Assembly: GCA_017996075.1 (NCBI GenBank)
Contig: JAGOHQ010000012.1
Span: 1-12,317 of the forward strand
DNA length: 12,317 nucleotides
Direction of reading: 5' to 3'
DNA from: Aliarcobacter sp.
GTDB taxonomy: Bacteria; Campylobacterota; Campylobacteria; Campylobacterales; Arcobacteraceae
In this document: positions 1-6,385 of the stretch, one piece after another
Layout of the letters: every line of letters starts with the position of its first letter
Numbering within the stretch: the first letter of the stretch is position 1
Position numbers and translations under genes: made by a program
Notes under the pieces: generated by a model
What the model saw: only the letters and a program-made list of their open reading frames with translations
The model's database searches: none
What the model was told of the DNA's origin: nothing

Positions 1-341
1 AATGCTGGGGCATTTATTGGTTTATTTAAAAAATCATTTGCTCCAACTTCCAAAGCTTTTATTTGAAGTTCCATATCATCACCAACAGCAGTTAGCATAA
101 TAATTGGAATAGTTTGATTTGTTTCTCTTACTTTTTGTATAACTTCAATTCCATTCATTTCAGGCATCATATAATCAACAATAATCAAATCATAATCATT
201 TTTTTCTAACTCATCAACAGCATCTAAAGGATTTAAAAAACTAGAGATATTAAGTTTAAGAATTTTTGCATAACTCTCTATAATTAGCAGATTTGTTTTA
301 TTATCATCAATAGAAATGATTTTCATATTTTCTATATTCAT
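1..341 (-). CDS. Response regulator, receiver domain (partial, C-terminus outside window)
   Basis: Translating the minus strand from ATG at 341 gives 113 residues that run off the window edge. They form a CheY-like receiver domain: acidic pair D12-D13, phospho-acceptor D56 in VDYMMPEMNG, T84 in MLTA, and K107 in the NKP turn. All phosphorylation residues are present, so the domain should accept phosphate from a histidine kinase. The output domain, if any, lies beyond position 1, so it could be a stand-alone CheY-like protein or a regulator with an effector domain. The start is supported by AAAAGG seven bases upstream; an ATG at 345 is in another frame. It lies 72 nt downstream of the PAS gene in the same direction and has a candidate promoter of its own. 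Confident on the domain, open on the output. Confidence 0.9.
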   Translation of the reverse strand, partial: MNIENMKIISIDDNKTNLLIIESYAKILKLNISSFLNPLDAVDELEKNDYDLIIVDYMMPEMNGIEVIQKVRETNQTIPIIMLTAVGDDMELQIKALEVGANDFLNKPINAPA

Positions 342-377
342 ACATGCGCCTTTTAGTAATCTAATATATAATTAAAT

Positions 378-383
378 ATTATA
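378..383 (-). promoter_or_regulatory. Candidate -10 box for the response regulator gene
   Basis: The minus strand reads TATAAT here, about 37 bases before the response regulator start, in very AT-rich DNA. This would give a leader of roughly 30 nt containing the AAAAGG ribosome binding site. No convincing -35 box is visible, which is common for Campylobacterota sigma70 promoters. Chance matches are frequent in such AT-rich sequence. Confidence 0.4.
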
Positions 384-413
384 AGAAATATTTTAAATAA
401 GTTAGTTTATCAT

Positions 414-812
414 TTAATTTCTTTCATTTCTTCTCATTTCTTCATATAATTTTTCAGCTTTTTCTATCTCTTTGATAGAAGGTTTTCTTCTACAAGACAG
501 ATAACCTTTTGAACCATCGCAACTTTCAAATGGATAAACAGTTGCAAAAACCCAATAATATCCACCATCTTTTGTTGCATTTTTTACATATCCTGTCCAA
601 ATCTCACCTTTTTGAACAGTGTCCCACAAAGATTTAAATGCAGCCTTTGGCATATCTTTATGTCGAACCATATTATGTGGTTTTCCAAGCATTTCAGAAA
701 GAGAATAACCAGCAATATTACAAAAATCTTCATTTGCAAATCTTATTATTCCTTTAGCATCTGTTTCACTTACTAAAAATGCATTTTTATTTAGTACCGT
801 TTCTTTTGACAT
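414..812 (-). CDS. Single-domain Aer-like PAS protein (CetB-type redox sensor)
   Basis: The 132-residue protein is almost entirely one PAS domain (about residues 8-110) plus a short charged helix (113-132), with no membrane segment or kinase domain. The stretch GKPHNMVRHKDMPKAAF closely matches the E. coli Aer PAS domain. It keeps the R50-H51-x-D53 group needed for FAD binding in Aer and the W72 of GEIWTG. By analogy it binds FAD and senses redox or electron-transport state; that is inferred. It starts 12 nt after the MCP stop codon, with GAGGA just behind that stop, so the two are probably translated together. In Campylobacter the PAS protein CetB works with the receptor CetA, which carries the signalling domain; this pair has the same division of labour. 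Family call is firm, ligand likely. Confidence 0.88.
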   Translation of the reverse strand: MSKETVLNKNAFLVSETDAKGIIRFANEDFCNIAGYSLSEMLGKPHNMVRHKDMPKAAFKSLWDTVQKGEIWTGYVKNATKDGGYYWVFATVYPFESCDGSKGYLSCRRKPSIKEIEKAEKLYEEMRRNERN

Positions 813-824
813 CTTATTTTCCTC

Positions 825-2060
825 TTAGTTAAACTTTTTACTTTTTGCATCTGTTAATAATTCATAAGCCAATGTAGAAACACTTTGAGATATCTCTTTT
901 ATTTGATTTGATTCAAAAGCGTTTTCTTGAGTAACTCTATCTAGCATATTTACAGTTTGATTTATCTGTTCAATTCCAAGCATTTGCTCTTTTGATGCTG
1001 CTGATACATCTTCTATTATATTTATTGTTTCAGAAATATTTTTATTTAGTTCTTTATAACCTTCTATCATATCAGATGAGATTAATTTTCCATCATTTGT
1101 TTTTATGTTCGCTTCTTCTACTAAGTTTTTTATCTCTTTAGCAGCTTCGGCACTTCTATTTGCCAGATTTCGCACCTCTTGAGCAACAACAGCAAAGCCT
1201 TTTCCTGCTTCTCCTGCAGTTGCAGCTTCAACTGCTGCATTTAAACTTAAAATATTTGTTTGAAATGCAATTTGGTCAATTACTGTAATTGCACTATTTA
1301 TAGCTTTTACTTTTTCATTTATCTCATCCATAGAAGAAGCTGTTTTAGAAGCTAACTCTTCACCTGAAAGAACAGATTTTTTTACAACTTGCCCCAAAGT
1401 AGCCATTTTAGTAGCATTTTGAGTGTTATTTCTTGTAATACTTGTAATCTCTTCAAGCGCAGCTGCTGTCTCTTCTAGAGATGCAGCTTGTTCATTTGCT
1501 TTTTCTGCAAGATTATTCATAGAATTTGTCATAGTTGAAGCACTATTTTCTAAAGTCTCTCCATTTTGAAAATTATTCTTTGCACTGCTTCCTAACTCTT
1601 TTCCAAGTAGATTGATACTTTCCATTAGAAGTTTCATGTCATCTTTGTAATTGTCAACAACTTTTATATAGTCAGTAAAATCATCATTTGTATAACTAGT
1701 TACTACTTTTGAAATTCTTGATGTTGCATCATCAATACTAATTAGCATTTTATTTAGAGTGTTTCTTAAAGTAGAGATAGTTGGATTATCACTATCGCCT
1801 TTAATACGGCATTTATAAATACCTTGCTCAACTTTATCAGCAGTTAAAACAATTTCTCCAAGAACTCTCATATCATCTTTGGTTCTTTTGTCAAACTTTT
1901 TTATTTGTTGATTCCAATTTTTAAACATATCATCAACTTTTTTGTTACCTGTTGATTCTACATATTCAAATTCACTCTTTTCGTAAGATAAAAATTCAAT
2001 TAATTGTTGAAAATATTTATCTATCTCTTCTAAATCCCTATTTGATACTGCTCCAAACAT
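825..2060 (-). CDS. Soluble methyl-accepting chemotaxis protein (partner of the PAS protein)
   Basis: This 411-residue protein ends in a full MCP signalling domain. The CheA/CheW-contacting tip is at about residues 262-300 ([23 protein letters not shown], split by G282-E284, then [15 protein letters not shown]). Glu/Gln-rich methylation helices lie around 188-207 ([15 protein letters not shown]) and near 340-380. Residues 65-165 look like two HAMP-like units (for example [15 protein letters not shown], then LRNTLNKML). No transmembrane segment or periplasmic sensor is present, so it should sit in the cytoplasm. There is no C-terminal CheR-binding pentapeptide. The tightly linked Aer-like PAS gene probably supplies its input, through the HAMP-like region. 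The ATG at 2060 has AAAAGGG seven bases upstream and a good promoter about 100 bases upstream. Confidence 0.92.
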   Translation of the reverse strand: MFGAVSNRDLEEIDKYFQQLIEFLSYEKSEFEYVESTGNKKVDDMFKNWNQQIKKFDKRTKDDMRVLGEIVLTADKVEQGIYKCRIKGDSDNPTISTLRNTLNKMLISIDDATSRISKVVTSYTNDDFTDYIKVVDNYKDDMKLLMESINLLGKELGSSAKNNFQNGETLENSASTMTNSMNNLAEKANEQAASLEETAAALEEITSITRNNTQNATKMATLGQVVKKSVLSGEELASKTASSMDEINEKVKAINSAITVIDQIAFQTNILSLNAAVEAATAGEAGKGFAVVAQEVRNLANRSAEAAKEIKNLVEEANIKTNDGKLISSDMIEGYKELNKNISETINIIEDVSAASKEQMLGIEQINQTVNMLDRVTQENAFESNQIKEISQSVSTLAYELLTDAKSKKFN

Positions 2061-2116
2061 ATAAACACCCTTTTGATTGATATTTTAATTAATACTCTAA
2101 TTCTATTTTAATAAAA

Positions 2117-2139
2117 ACATTTTTGTAGTTTAAAAATGT
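2117..2139 (-). promoter_or_regulatory. Hairpin in the MCP 5' leader
   Basis: Perfect 8-bp arms ACATTTTT and AAAAATGT flank a 7-nt loop. The hairpin lies between the predicted transcription start (about 2151) and the MCP start codon. AT-rich arms make it weak as RNA; it may instead be a protein site. No function can be assigned. Confidence 0.4.
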
Positions 2140-2146
2140 CATTTCA

Positions 2147-2167
2147 TAGATATAAATATTATATCTA
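2147..2167. promoter_or_regulatory. 21-bp dyad over the MCP -10 box (operator candidate)
   Basis: Perfect 9-bp arms TAGATATAA and TTATATCTA flank a 3-nt centre. The dyad covers the whole -10 box and reaches the predicted start of transcription, the place where a dimeric repressor would block the promoter. Part of the symmetry could arise because TATAAT-like sequence is itself nearly self-complementary, but the outer TAGA/TCTA matches are not explained by that. Confidence 0.4.
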
Positions 2168-2186
2168 CTTATTTTCGGATTGTAAA
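2158..2186 (-). promoter_or_regulatory. Sigma70-type promoter of the MCP-PAS operon
   Basis: The minus strand has TTTACA (2181-2186), a 17-bp spacer and TATAAT (2158-2163). The -10 is perfect, the -35 is one base off consensus, and the spacing is ideal. It predicts a transcript start near 2151 and a leader of about 90 nt before the MCP start codon. This is the best promoter match in the window. Confidence 0.7.
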
Positions 2187-2242
2187 TAAAAAAAGTGTTC
2201 TTTTTGTGAGTTTTTTATATTTAATTTTTATTTTTTTATAAT

Positions 2243-2581
2243 TTAAATAGTTAGTATTGGTAATTTAATTTTAAATTTTAATCCATTATTTTGATTTTTT
2301 GCTTTAATTTTTCCACCTAAATTTTGTTCAATAATTATTTTTGTCATATACAAGCCAATTCCCGTTCCATGCGACTCTTTTTTTGTAGTAAAATATAAAT
2401 CAAATATTGATTTTAGAATTTCTTTATCATCTATTCCACCGCCATTATCTTCTATTAAAATTTCAACTGAAGATTTATTTTTCTTTACACTTATAAATAT
2501 TTCTCCATTCTCAATATTATTATTTTTTATAGCATCTTTTGCATTTAGTAAAATATTTATTAATGCTTGTTTGAGTATTAT
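2243..2581 (-). pseudogene. Remnant of a sensor histidine kinase (ATPase half only)
   Basis: The minus strand encodes 112 residues of a HATPase_c domain with all its boxes in order: N box QALINILLNAKDAI, G1 box IEDNGGGI, F box IFDLYFTTK and G2 box ESHGTGIGLYM, ending at TAA (2243-2245). No ATG, GTG or TTG precedes the N box in this frame: a TAA at 2582-2584 interrupts the frame directly upstream. The frame reads on for about 15 more codons (KVLDNDFSQE before the stop) until another stop near 2630. The phospho-accepting His domain and any sensor are missing, and the promoter of the plus-strand hemerythrin gene now occupies that place. It therefore cannot be a working kinase. It could once have served the response regulator at the window's left edge, but nothing here proves that. 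Confidence 0.85.
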
Positions 2582-2617
2582 TTACTCTTGACTAAAATCA
2601 TTATCCAAAACTTTTAA

Positions 2618-2638
2618 ATAGGATAAACTTTATCCTAT
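2618..2638. promoter_or_regulatory. 21-bp palindrome upstream of the hemerythrin-PAS gene (operator candidate)
   Basis: Perfect 10-bp arms ATAGGATAAA and TTTATCCTAT flank a single C. A further TTATCC lies at 2601-2606, giving three copies of the same half-site. The palindrome ends within a candidate -10 box (TATATT, 2636-2641), 20 bases before the start codon. Its position suits a repressor that controls this gene. The regulator is unknown; it does not match the Fnr (TTGAT-N4-ATCAA) or Campylobacter NssR-type patterns. Confidence 0.6.
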
Positions 2639-2641
2639 ATT
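2636..2641 (+). promoter_or_regulatory. Candidate -10 box of the hemerythrin-PAS gene
   Basis: TATATT lies 17 bases before the ATG at 2659. A weak -35 (TTTAAA, 2613-2618) stands 17 bp upstream. The leader would be only about 10-12 nt and hold the AAAAGGA ribosome binding site. The overlapping palindrome makes the position plausible; the sequence match alone is weak. Confidence 0.35.
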
Positions 2642-2658
2642 TATAAAAGGAATTTAAG

Positions 2659-3660
2659 ATGTTAAGTGATTTATCAAATAATATTGAAATATTTAAAAAA
2701 GGTCATCCAGTAAGAGTATATTTAGAAGAGAATATATTAATAAAAGAGCTATTTTCTGAACTTTTTAATACAGATCCAAAAAAAGATTATCAAAAATTTT
2801 ATAATATTTTTAACCAAATTTGTGAAGTAGAAAAGCACTTTGCAAGAAAAGAGAACCAGCTTTTTCCTTATCTTGAAAAATATGGTTGGACTGGTCCTTC
2901 TCAAGGAATGTGGTCTTTTCATGATGATATTAGAGCAATAATAAAAGATGCAAGAGCTAGTATTGAAGCAAAAGATTTTGACTCAATTATAGAAAAATGT
3001 ACAAATTTATATAATAATTTGATTCATTTAATAAATGTAGAAGAGAATAGGCTTCTTCCAAATGCTTTGCAACTATTAAAAGAGGAAGATTGGGAAGAGT
3101 TTTATGAAGGTGATAGCGAAATTGGTTGGATGTTTACAACTCCTCCTCCTAGATTTCCAGAGATTATAAATAATGAAAATAAAAATTTAGAACCAGAGTA
3201 TATTCATCCAAGTATGGATAAGAAAAGAAGAGAATTACCATTCTCTCTTGAGGGACGAACTCATTATGATGAAGGTTTTTTAACACCTGAACAAGTAAAC
3301 TTTATATTTAAGTTCTTACCCGTAGATATTACTTATGTAGATGAAAATGATAGAGTTGTTTTTTATAATCGTGGAGATGATAGAGTTTTCCCAAGAAGTG
3401 CTGGAATAATCGGAAGAGAGGTTAAATTTTGTCACCCTCCAAAAAGTGTTGATCAGGTTCTAAAAATTCTTGAAGAGTTTAAAGCAGGGCGTCAAGATAT
3501 TGCTGATTTTTGGATTACATTTAAAGGAAAATTTGTGCATATAAGATATTTTGCTGTAAGAGATGAGCAAAAAAACTATAAAGGTGTAATTGAAATGTCG
3601 CAAGATGTTACAGATATAAGAGCATTACAAGGAGAGAAAAGACTTTTAGATTGGGAGTAG
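2659..3660 (+). CDS. Hemerythrin-like / DUF438-type protein with C-terminal PAS domain
   Basis: A soluble 333-residue protein with two parts. Residues 10-140 are a helical hemerythrin-like (HHE) module with candidate di-iron ligands H16, H60, E65, H88, H123 and E128/E129, in HFARKENQLFPYL and HLINVEENRLLP. Residues about 211-320 are the PAS domain typical of DUF438 proteins (FLPVDITYVDENDRVVFYN; then HPPKSVDQVL). A Pro-rich linker (160-170) and a charged region join them. No kinase, cyclase or DNA-binding output is present. Hemerythrin modules bind O2 or NO-related ligands, so a sensor or scavenger of oxygen or nitrosative stress is a reasonable inference; the role of this family is not established. 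AAAAGGA precedes the ATG at 2659. It is the only plus-strand gene here, read alone, with a palindrome at its promoter. Confidence 0.85.
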   Translation: MLSDLSNNIEIFKKGHPVRVYLEENILIKELFSELFNTDPKKDYQKFYNIFNQICEVEKHFARKENQLFPYLEKYGWTGPSQGMWSFHDDIRAIIKDARASIEAKDFDSIIEKCTNLYNNLIHLINVEENRLLPNALQLLKEEDWEEFYEGDSEIGWMFTTPPPRFPEIINNENKNLEPEYIHPSMDKKRRELPFSLEGRTHYDEGFLTPEQVNFIFKFLPVDITYVDENDRVVFYNRGDDRVFPRSAGIIGREVKFCHPPKSVDQVLKILEEFKAGRQDIADFWITFKGKFVHIRYFAVRDEQKNYKGVIEMSQDVTDIRALQGEKRLLDWE

Positions 3661-3690
3661 CAGATTTTAAAATCTGCTACTTATTATTTG
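3656..3690 (+). terminator. Palindromic hairpin terminator at the end of the hemerythrin-PAS gene
   Basis: Positions 3656-3681 are a perfect 26-bp palindrome (AGTAGCAGATTTT and its complement), and its left arm contains the stop codon TAG. As RNA it folds to a stem of about 11 bp followed by UAUUAUUUG, a weak U-tract. It lies 18 nt from the stop codon of the convergent gene, so it may end transcription from both sides, though the minus side has no U-tract. Confidence 0.6.
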
Positions 3691-3699
3691 GAATAAAAT

Positions 3700-4536
3700 C
3701 TATTTTACTATTTGGTGTAGCTTTGAACATTGTCCTAGGTATATATCCATTCCACACATATCATTCATAATATCTTGAAAACTATGAGCGTGTGCATTGT
3801 AAACATATACAAAAATCTCATCACCTTTTTTTAAGAAGTTTTTCTTTCCAAAATCTGTATATGCTGTTGCACCTGCAGCTATTAAAATACCTTTTGAATT
3901 GTGCGCATATTTTAAAAACTGCCCTAACTCTTCAAGTGGTCCACAATCTTCTTGGCAATTTAAAATATCAATCATCCAATCTTTTAGCTTTTCAAAAAAG
4001 TAACTATATGATTTAACTGCACTAGTTGTTCCATAATCGCAAACAATTCCATCTCTTTTTATAAATGAAGAGATATGATATTTTCCTAAAATTCCTTTTT
4101 CACTAAAATCATCTATAGGAATAATATCTTGAGAAATACCTTTTGTTTTAGAACCCCAGTTTTTTTTAGTACTTAGTTTATTTCCATCTTGAATACGAAT
4201 AGAGCAGTCATTAAATGCTGTAAAATATTTTGGAACAATATCTATTACTTTTTCATTTTCATAGACAAAATCACAAATTAAAGCAACTTCTGCTTCAACT
4301 TGAAGTTTATCATCTTCTCTTCCATGAGTTAATATAACTTCATCACAAATAGGGTAAGTTCCTAGAAAGCTATCATGACCTTTTATATAAAAAGGAAACA
4401 TCCCTTTTGGTGCATCTTTCTCTTTTGTTTCAATTACAGAAAACTCATCAGCTTCTCCAGCTTCTCCTAAGTGATTTGCAAAATTTCCAGCAACTGCAAA
4501 ACCTAAATAATCTTTTAAATCTTCTATTAAATTCAT
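3700..4536 (-). CDS. DUF5718 family protein, fumarylacetoacetate-hydrolase-like
   Basis: I recognise this 278-residue protein as the DUF5718 family of Campylobacterota, from memory of family wording. It shows distant likeness to fumarylacetoacetate hydrolase (FAH) proteins. The piece LQVEAEVALICDF (E81, E83) resembles the acidic metal-binding strand of FAH enzymes, and AFNDCSIR (about 107-114) the NDVSARD-like turn. GILIAAGATAYTDFG and LKKGDEIFVYV resemble the late core, where FAH proteins carry TGTP and a GD turn. FAH relatives hydrolyse or decarboxylate beta-dicarbonyl acids; the substrate here is unknown. No signal peptide or membrane segment is seen. It has its own spacing and a terminator upstream, so it is probably not co-transcribed with fumarase. 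AGGA lies 10 bases before the ATG at 4536. Confidence 0.7.
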   Translation of the reverse strand: MNLIEDLKDYLGFAVAGNFANHLGEAGEADEFSVIETKEKDAPKGMFPFYIKGHDSFLGTYPICDEVILTHGREDDKLQVEAEVALICDFVYENEKVIDIVPKYFTAFNDCSIRIQDGNKLSTKKNWGSKTKGISQDIIPIDDFSEKGILGKYHISSFIKRDGIVCDYGTTSAVKSYSYFFEKLKDWMIDILNCQEDCGPLEELGQFLKYAHNSKGILIAAGATAYTDFGKKNFLKKGDEIFVYVYNAHAHSFQDIMNDMCGMDIYLGQCSKLHQIVK

Positions 4537-4568
4537 AATTTATAATTCCTATTCTATATTGAAATGAA

Positions 4569-4574
4569 ATATTA
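4569..4574 (-). promoter_or_regulatory. Candidate extended -10 box for the DUF5718 gene
   Basis: The minus strand reads TGATAATAT, a TGn-extended -10 (TAATAT), about 33 bases before the start codon. It lies downstream of the fumarase terminator, as expected for an independent gene. No clear -35 box is present. Confidence 0.3.
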
Positions 4575-4636
4575 TCAGATAAAATTATTAAAAAAGTGAA
4601 AAAAGTAATATAGTTTGTTGTTATAAGGGTAATTTA

Positions 4637-4680
4637 AGAAAATATTTACAAAGAGCCTATAATATTTGTGGCTCTTTGTA
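4637..4680 (-). terminator. Rho-independent terminator of the fumarase gene
   Basis: Perfect 11-bp arms TACAAAGAGCC (4647-4657) and GGCTCTTTGTA (4670-4680) flank a 12-nt loop. Read on the minus strand it begins 9 nt after the fumarase stop and is followed by AATATTTTCTT. The other strand has no T-tract, so it acts on the fumarase transcript. Confidence 0.8.
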
Positions 4681-4689
4681 GAATAAGGA

Positions 4690-6189
4690 TTACTTATTAA
4701 TAGTTCTCCATTTAGCAGGTCCTGTTGTATGAATAGAGTTTCCTTCTGTATCAACAGCAACAGTTACAGGCATATCTTTTACTTCAAATTCATAAATAGC
4801 TTCCATTCCAAGCTCTTCAAATGCTAAAGTTTTTGCACCCTTAATTGATTGAGCAATTAAATAAGCAGCTCCTCCAGTTGCTATAAGATAGATAGATTTG
4901 TACTCTTTTATTAAATCGATTGTTGGTTGTTTTCTCTCACCTTTTCCAATCATTCCCATTATTCCAATTTCCATCATATCTTTTGTAAATTTATCCATTC
5001 TTGTAGATGTTGTTGGTCCCGCAGGTCCTACAACTTCACCTTTTACTGGATCAACTGGTCCAACGTAGTAGATGAATTTATCTTTTAAATCAACACCATT
5101 TGGAAGAGGTTTTCCAGCATTTTTGTACTCAACTATTTTTTTATGAGCAGCATCACGTGCTGTTAAAATTTTTCCAGATAATAAAAGTGTATCACCAGAT
5201 TTAAATTGAGATAAATTCTCTTTTGTTAAATCTTCAATATTTACCCTTTTAATTGTATCCATTGGAAGTTCAATATCTGGCCAAAGGTCTAAATCAGGTT
5301 TAGCAAATTTAGCAGGTCCATTTCCATCTAATTCAAAGTGAATATGTCTTGTTGCAGCACAGTTTGGAATCATAGCAACAGGAAGTGATGCAGCATGACA
5401 TGGATAATCTAAAATCTTAACATCTAAAACTGTTGTTAAACCTCCAAGACCTTGAGCTCCAATTCCTAGTTTATTTATATCTTCATAAAGTTTAAGTCTT
5501 AACTCTTCAAGTGGAGTTTGAGGTCCTCGCTGCTTTAATTCATGAATATCAACATGTCCCATTAAAGACTCTTTTGCAAGTAGCATTGATTTTTCAGGAT
5601 TTCCACCAATTCCAATTCCTAAAATTCCAGGAGGACACCATCCAGCACCCATATCTTTTACATTTGACATAACCCAATCATATATACTATCACTTGGATT
5701 TAAAACAGTAAATTTAGATTTATTTTCACTTCCTCCACCTTTTGCTGCAACTGTAATATCAAGTTTATCAGAGTTATCAACACTTACATGAATTACTGCT
5801 GGAGTATTATTTTTTGTATTTGTTCTTTTTCCAGCAGGATCAGCTACAACTGAGTATCTTAGAGTATTATCAGGGTCTGTATAACCTTTTGCTACACCTT
5901 CATTTAATAAATCTTCTAAATTTTTTGTAATATCTAGGTTTGCTTTTAAACCAACTTTTACAAAAATATTAACACTTCCTGTATCTTGACAAAGAGGTCT
6001 ATGCCCTAAAGCACACATTTTTGAGTTTATTAGGATTTGTCCAATTGCATTTTTTGCTGCATCACTTTTTTCATTTTCATAAGCTTCAACCATACCTTTT
6101 ACAAAGTCTTCTGGATGATAAAAAGATATAAATTGACAGGCACTCGCAACTGAATCAATAATATCTTGTTCTGTGATTTTTTTACTCAT
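4690..6189 (-). CDS. Class I (4Fe-4S) fumarate hydratase, possible mesaconase
   Basis: A 499-residue single-chain class I fumarase, interconverting fumarate and malate in the cytoplasm. The N-terminal part holds three conserved cysteines suited to the oxygen-sensitive [4Fe-4S] cluster: C67 in PLCQDTG, C185 in GWCPPG and C277 in PNCAATRHIHFELDG. The C-terminal part has the usual GPVDPVKGEVVGPAGPTTSTRMDKF-like core (377-401) and ATGGAAYL. Length is a little below E. coli FumA/FumB, with no truncation. Class I fumarases including FumA, FumB and a Burkholderia mesaconase also hydrate mesaconate to (S)-citramalate; next to a mesaconyl-CoA hydratase this side activity deserves attention, but sequence alone cannot tell. 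AAGGA precedes the ATG at 6189. It has its own promoter region and terminator, so it is likely a separate transcription unit from the lyase genes. Confidence 0.95.
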   Translation of the reverse strand: MSKKITEQDIIDSVASACQFISFYHPEDFVKGMVEAYENEKSDAAKNAIGQILINSKMCALGHRPLCQDTGSVNIFVKVGLKANLDITKNLEDLLNEGVAKGYTDPDNTLRYSVVADPAGKRTNTKNNTPAVIHVSVDNSDKLDITVAAKGGGSENKSKFTVLNPSDSIYDWVMSNVKDMGAGWCPPGILGIGIGGNPEKSMLLAKESLMGHVDIHELKQRGPQTPLEELRLKLYEDINKLGIGAQGLGGLTTVLDVKILDYPCHAASLPVAMIPNCAATRHIHFELDGNGPAKFAKPDLDLWPDIELPMDTIKRVNIEDLTKENLSQFKSGDTLLLSGKILTARDAAHKKIVEYKNAGKPLPNGVDLKDKFIYYVGPVDPVKGEVVGPAGPTTSTRMDKFTKDMMEIGIMGMIGKGERKQPTIDLIKEYKSIYLIATGGAAYLIAQSIKGAKTLAFEELGMEAIYEFEVKDMPVTVAVDTEGNSIHTTGPAKWRTINK

Positions 6190-6224
6190 TAATTTTTTCC
6201 TTTTTTGGTTTTAGAAATCTTTTA

Positions 6225-6277
6225 ATTATATCAATGCACCATATAAAATTGGCTTTTACAAAACATATTTTATATGG
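6225..6277 (-). promoter_or_regulatory. Fumarase promoter with 11-bp inverted repeat (operator candidate)
   Basis: The minus strand has an extended -10, TGATATAAT (TATAAT at 6225-6230), about 36 bases before the fumarase start. Directly upstream, CCATATAAAAT (6239-6249) and ATTTTATATGG (6267-6277) are perfect inverted repeats 17 bp apart. The inner arm covers the spacer and part of the -35 position (GCCAAT, 6248-6253), which is poor. A weak -35 plus a flanking dyad suits control by a dimeric activator or repressor. The regulator is unknown. Confidence 0.55.
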
Positions 6278-6336
6278 AAATTTTTAAAAATATTAAAAAT
6301 TGTTTAGTTTTGGAATATATCAAAAATTTATGAATT

Positions 6337-6371
6337 AAAAAAAAGCTACCCTTAAAAAAGAGTAGCTTTTT
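6337..6371 (-). terminator. Strong terminator after the 327-aa lyase gene
   Basis: GCTAC (6345-6349) pairs with GTAGC (6362-6366), extended inside by CTT/AAG across one mismatch and outside by A/T runs. On the minus strand it is followed by eight Ts (6337-6344), 15-20 nt after the lyase stop. The plus strand also ends in five Ts, so it could work both ways. It separates the lyase operon from fumarase. Confidence 0.85.
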
Positions 6372-6385
6372 AAATCAATTAAAAA

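Noticed and set aside
343-345. Alternative ATG for the response regulator
   Set aside because: It is in another frame; the ATG at 341 gives the full receiver domain and has correct ribosome-binding-site spacing.
2243-2581. A functional small ATPase-only protein instead of a pseudogene
   Set aside because: There is no ATG, GTG or TTG before the N box, no ribosome binding site, and the frame is closed directly upstream by TAA; a fragment lacking the N box would not bind ATP.
3792-4016. Open frame of 74 codons on the plus strand
   Set aside because: It lies antisense inside the DUF5718 gene, has no family likeness, and its composition is what the opposite strand of a real gene gives.
4575-4760. 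Open frame of 61 codons on the minus strand
   Set aside because: It overlaps the fumarase 3' end and runs through its terminator hairpin; the translation is low-complexity Tyr/Phe/Asn from AT-rich DNA, with no ribosome binding site.
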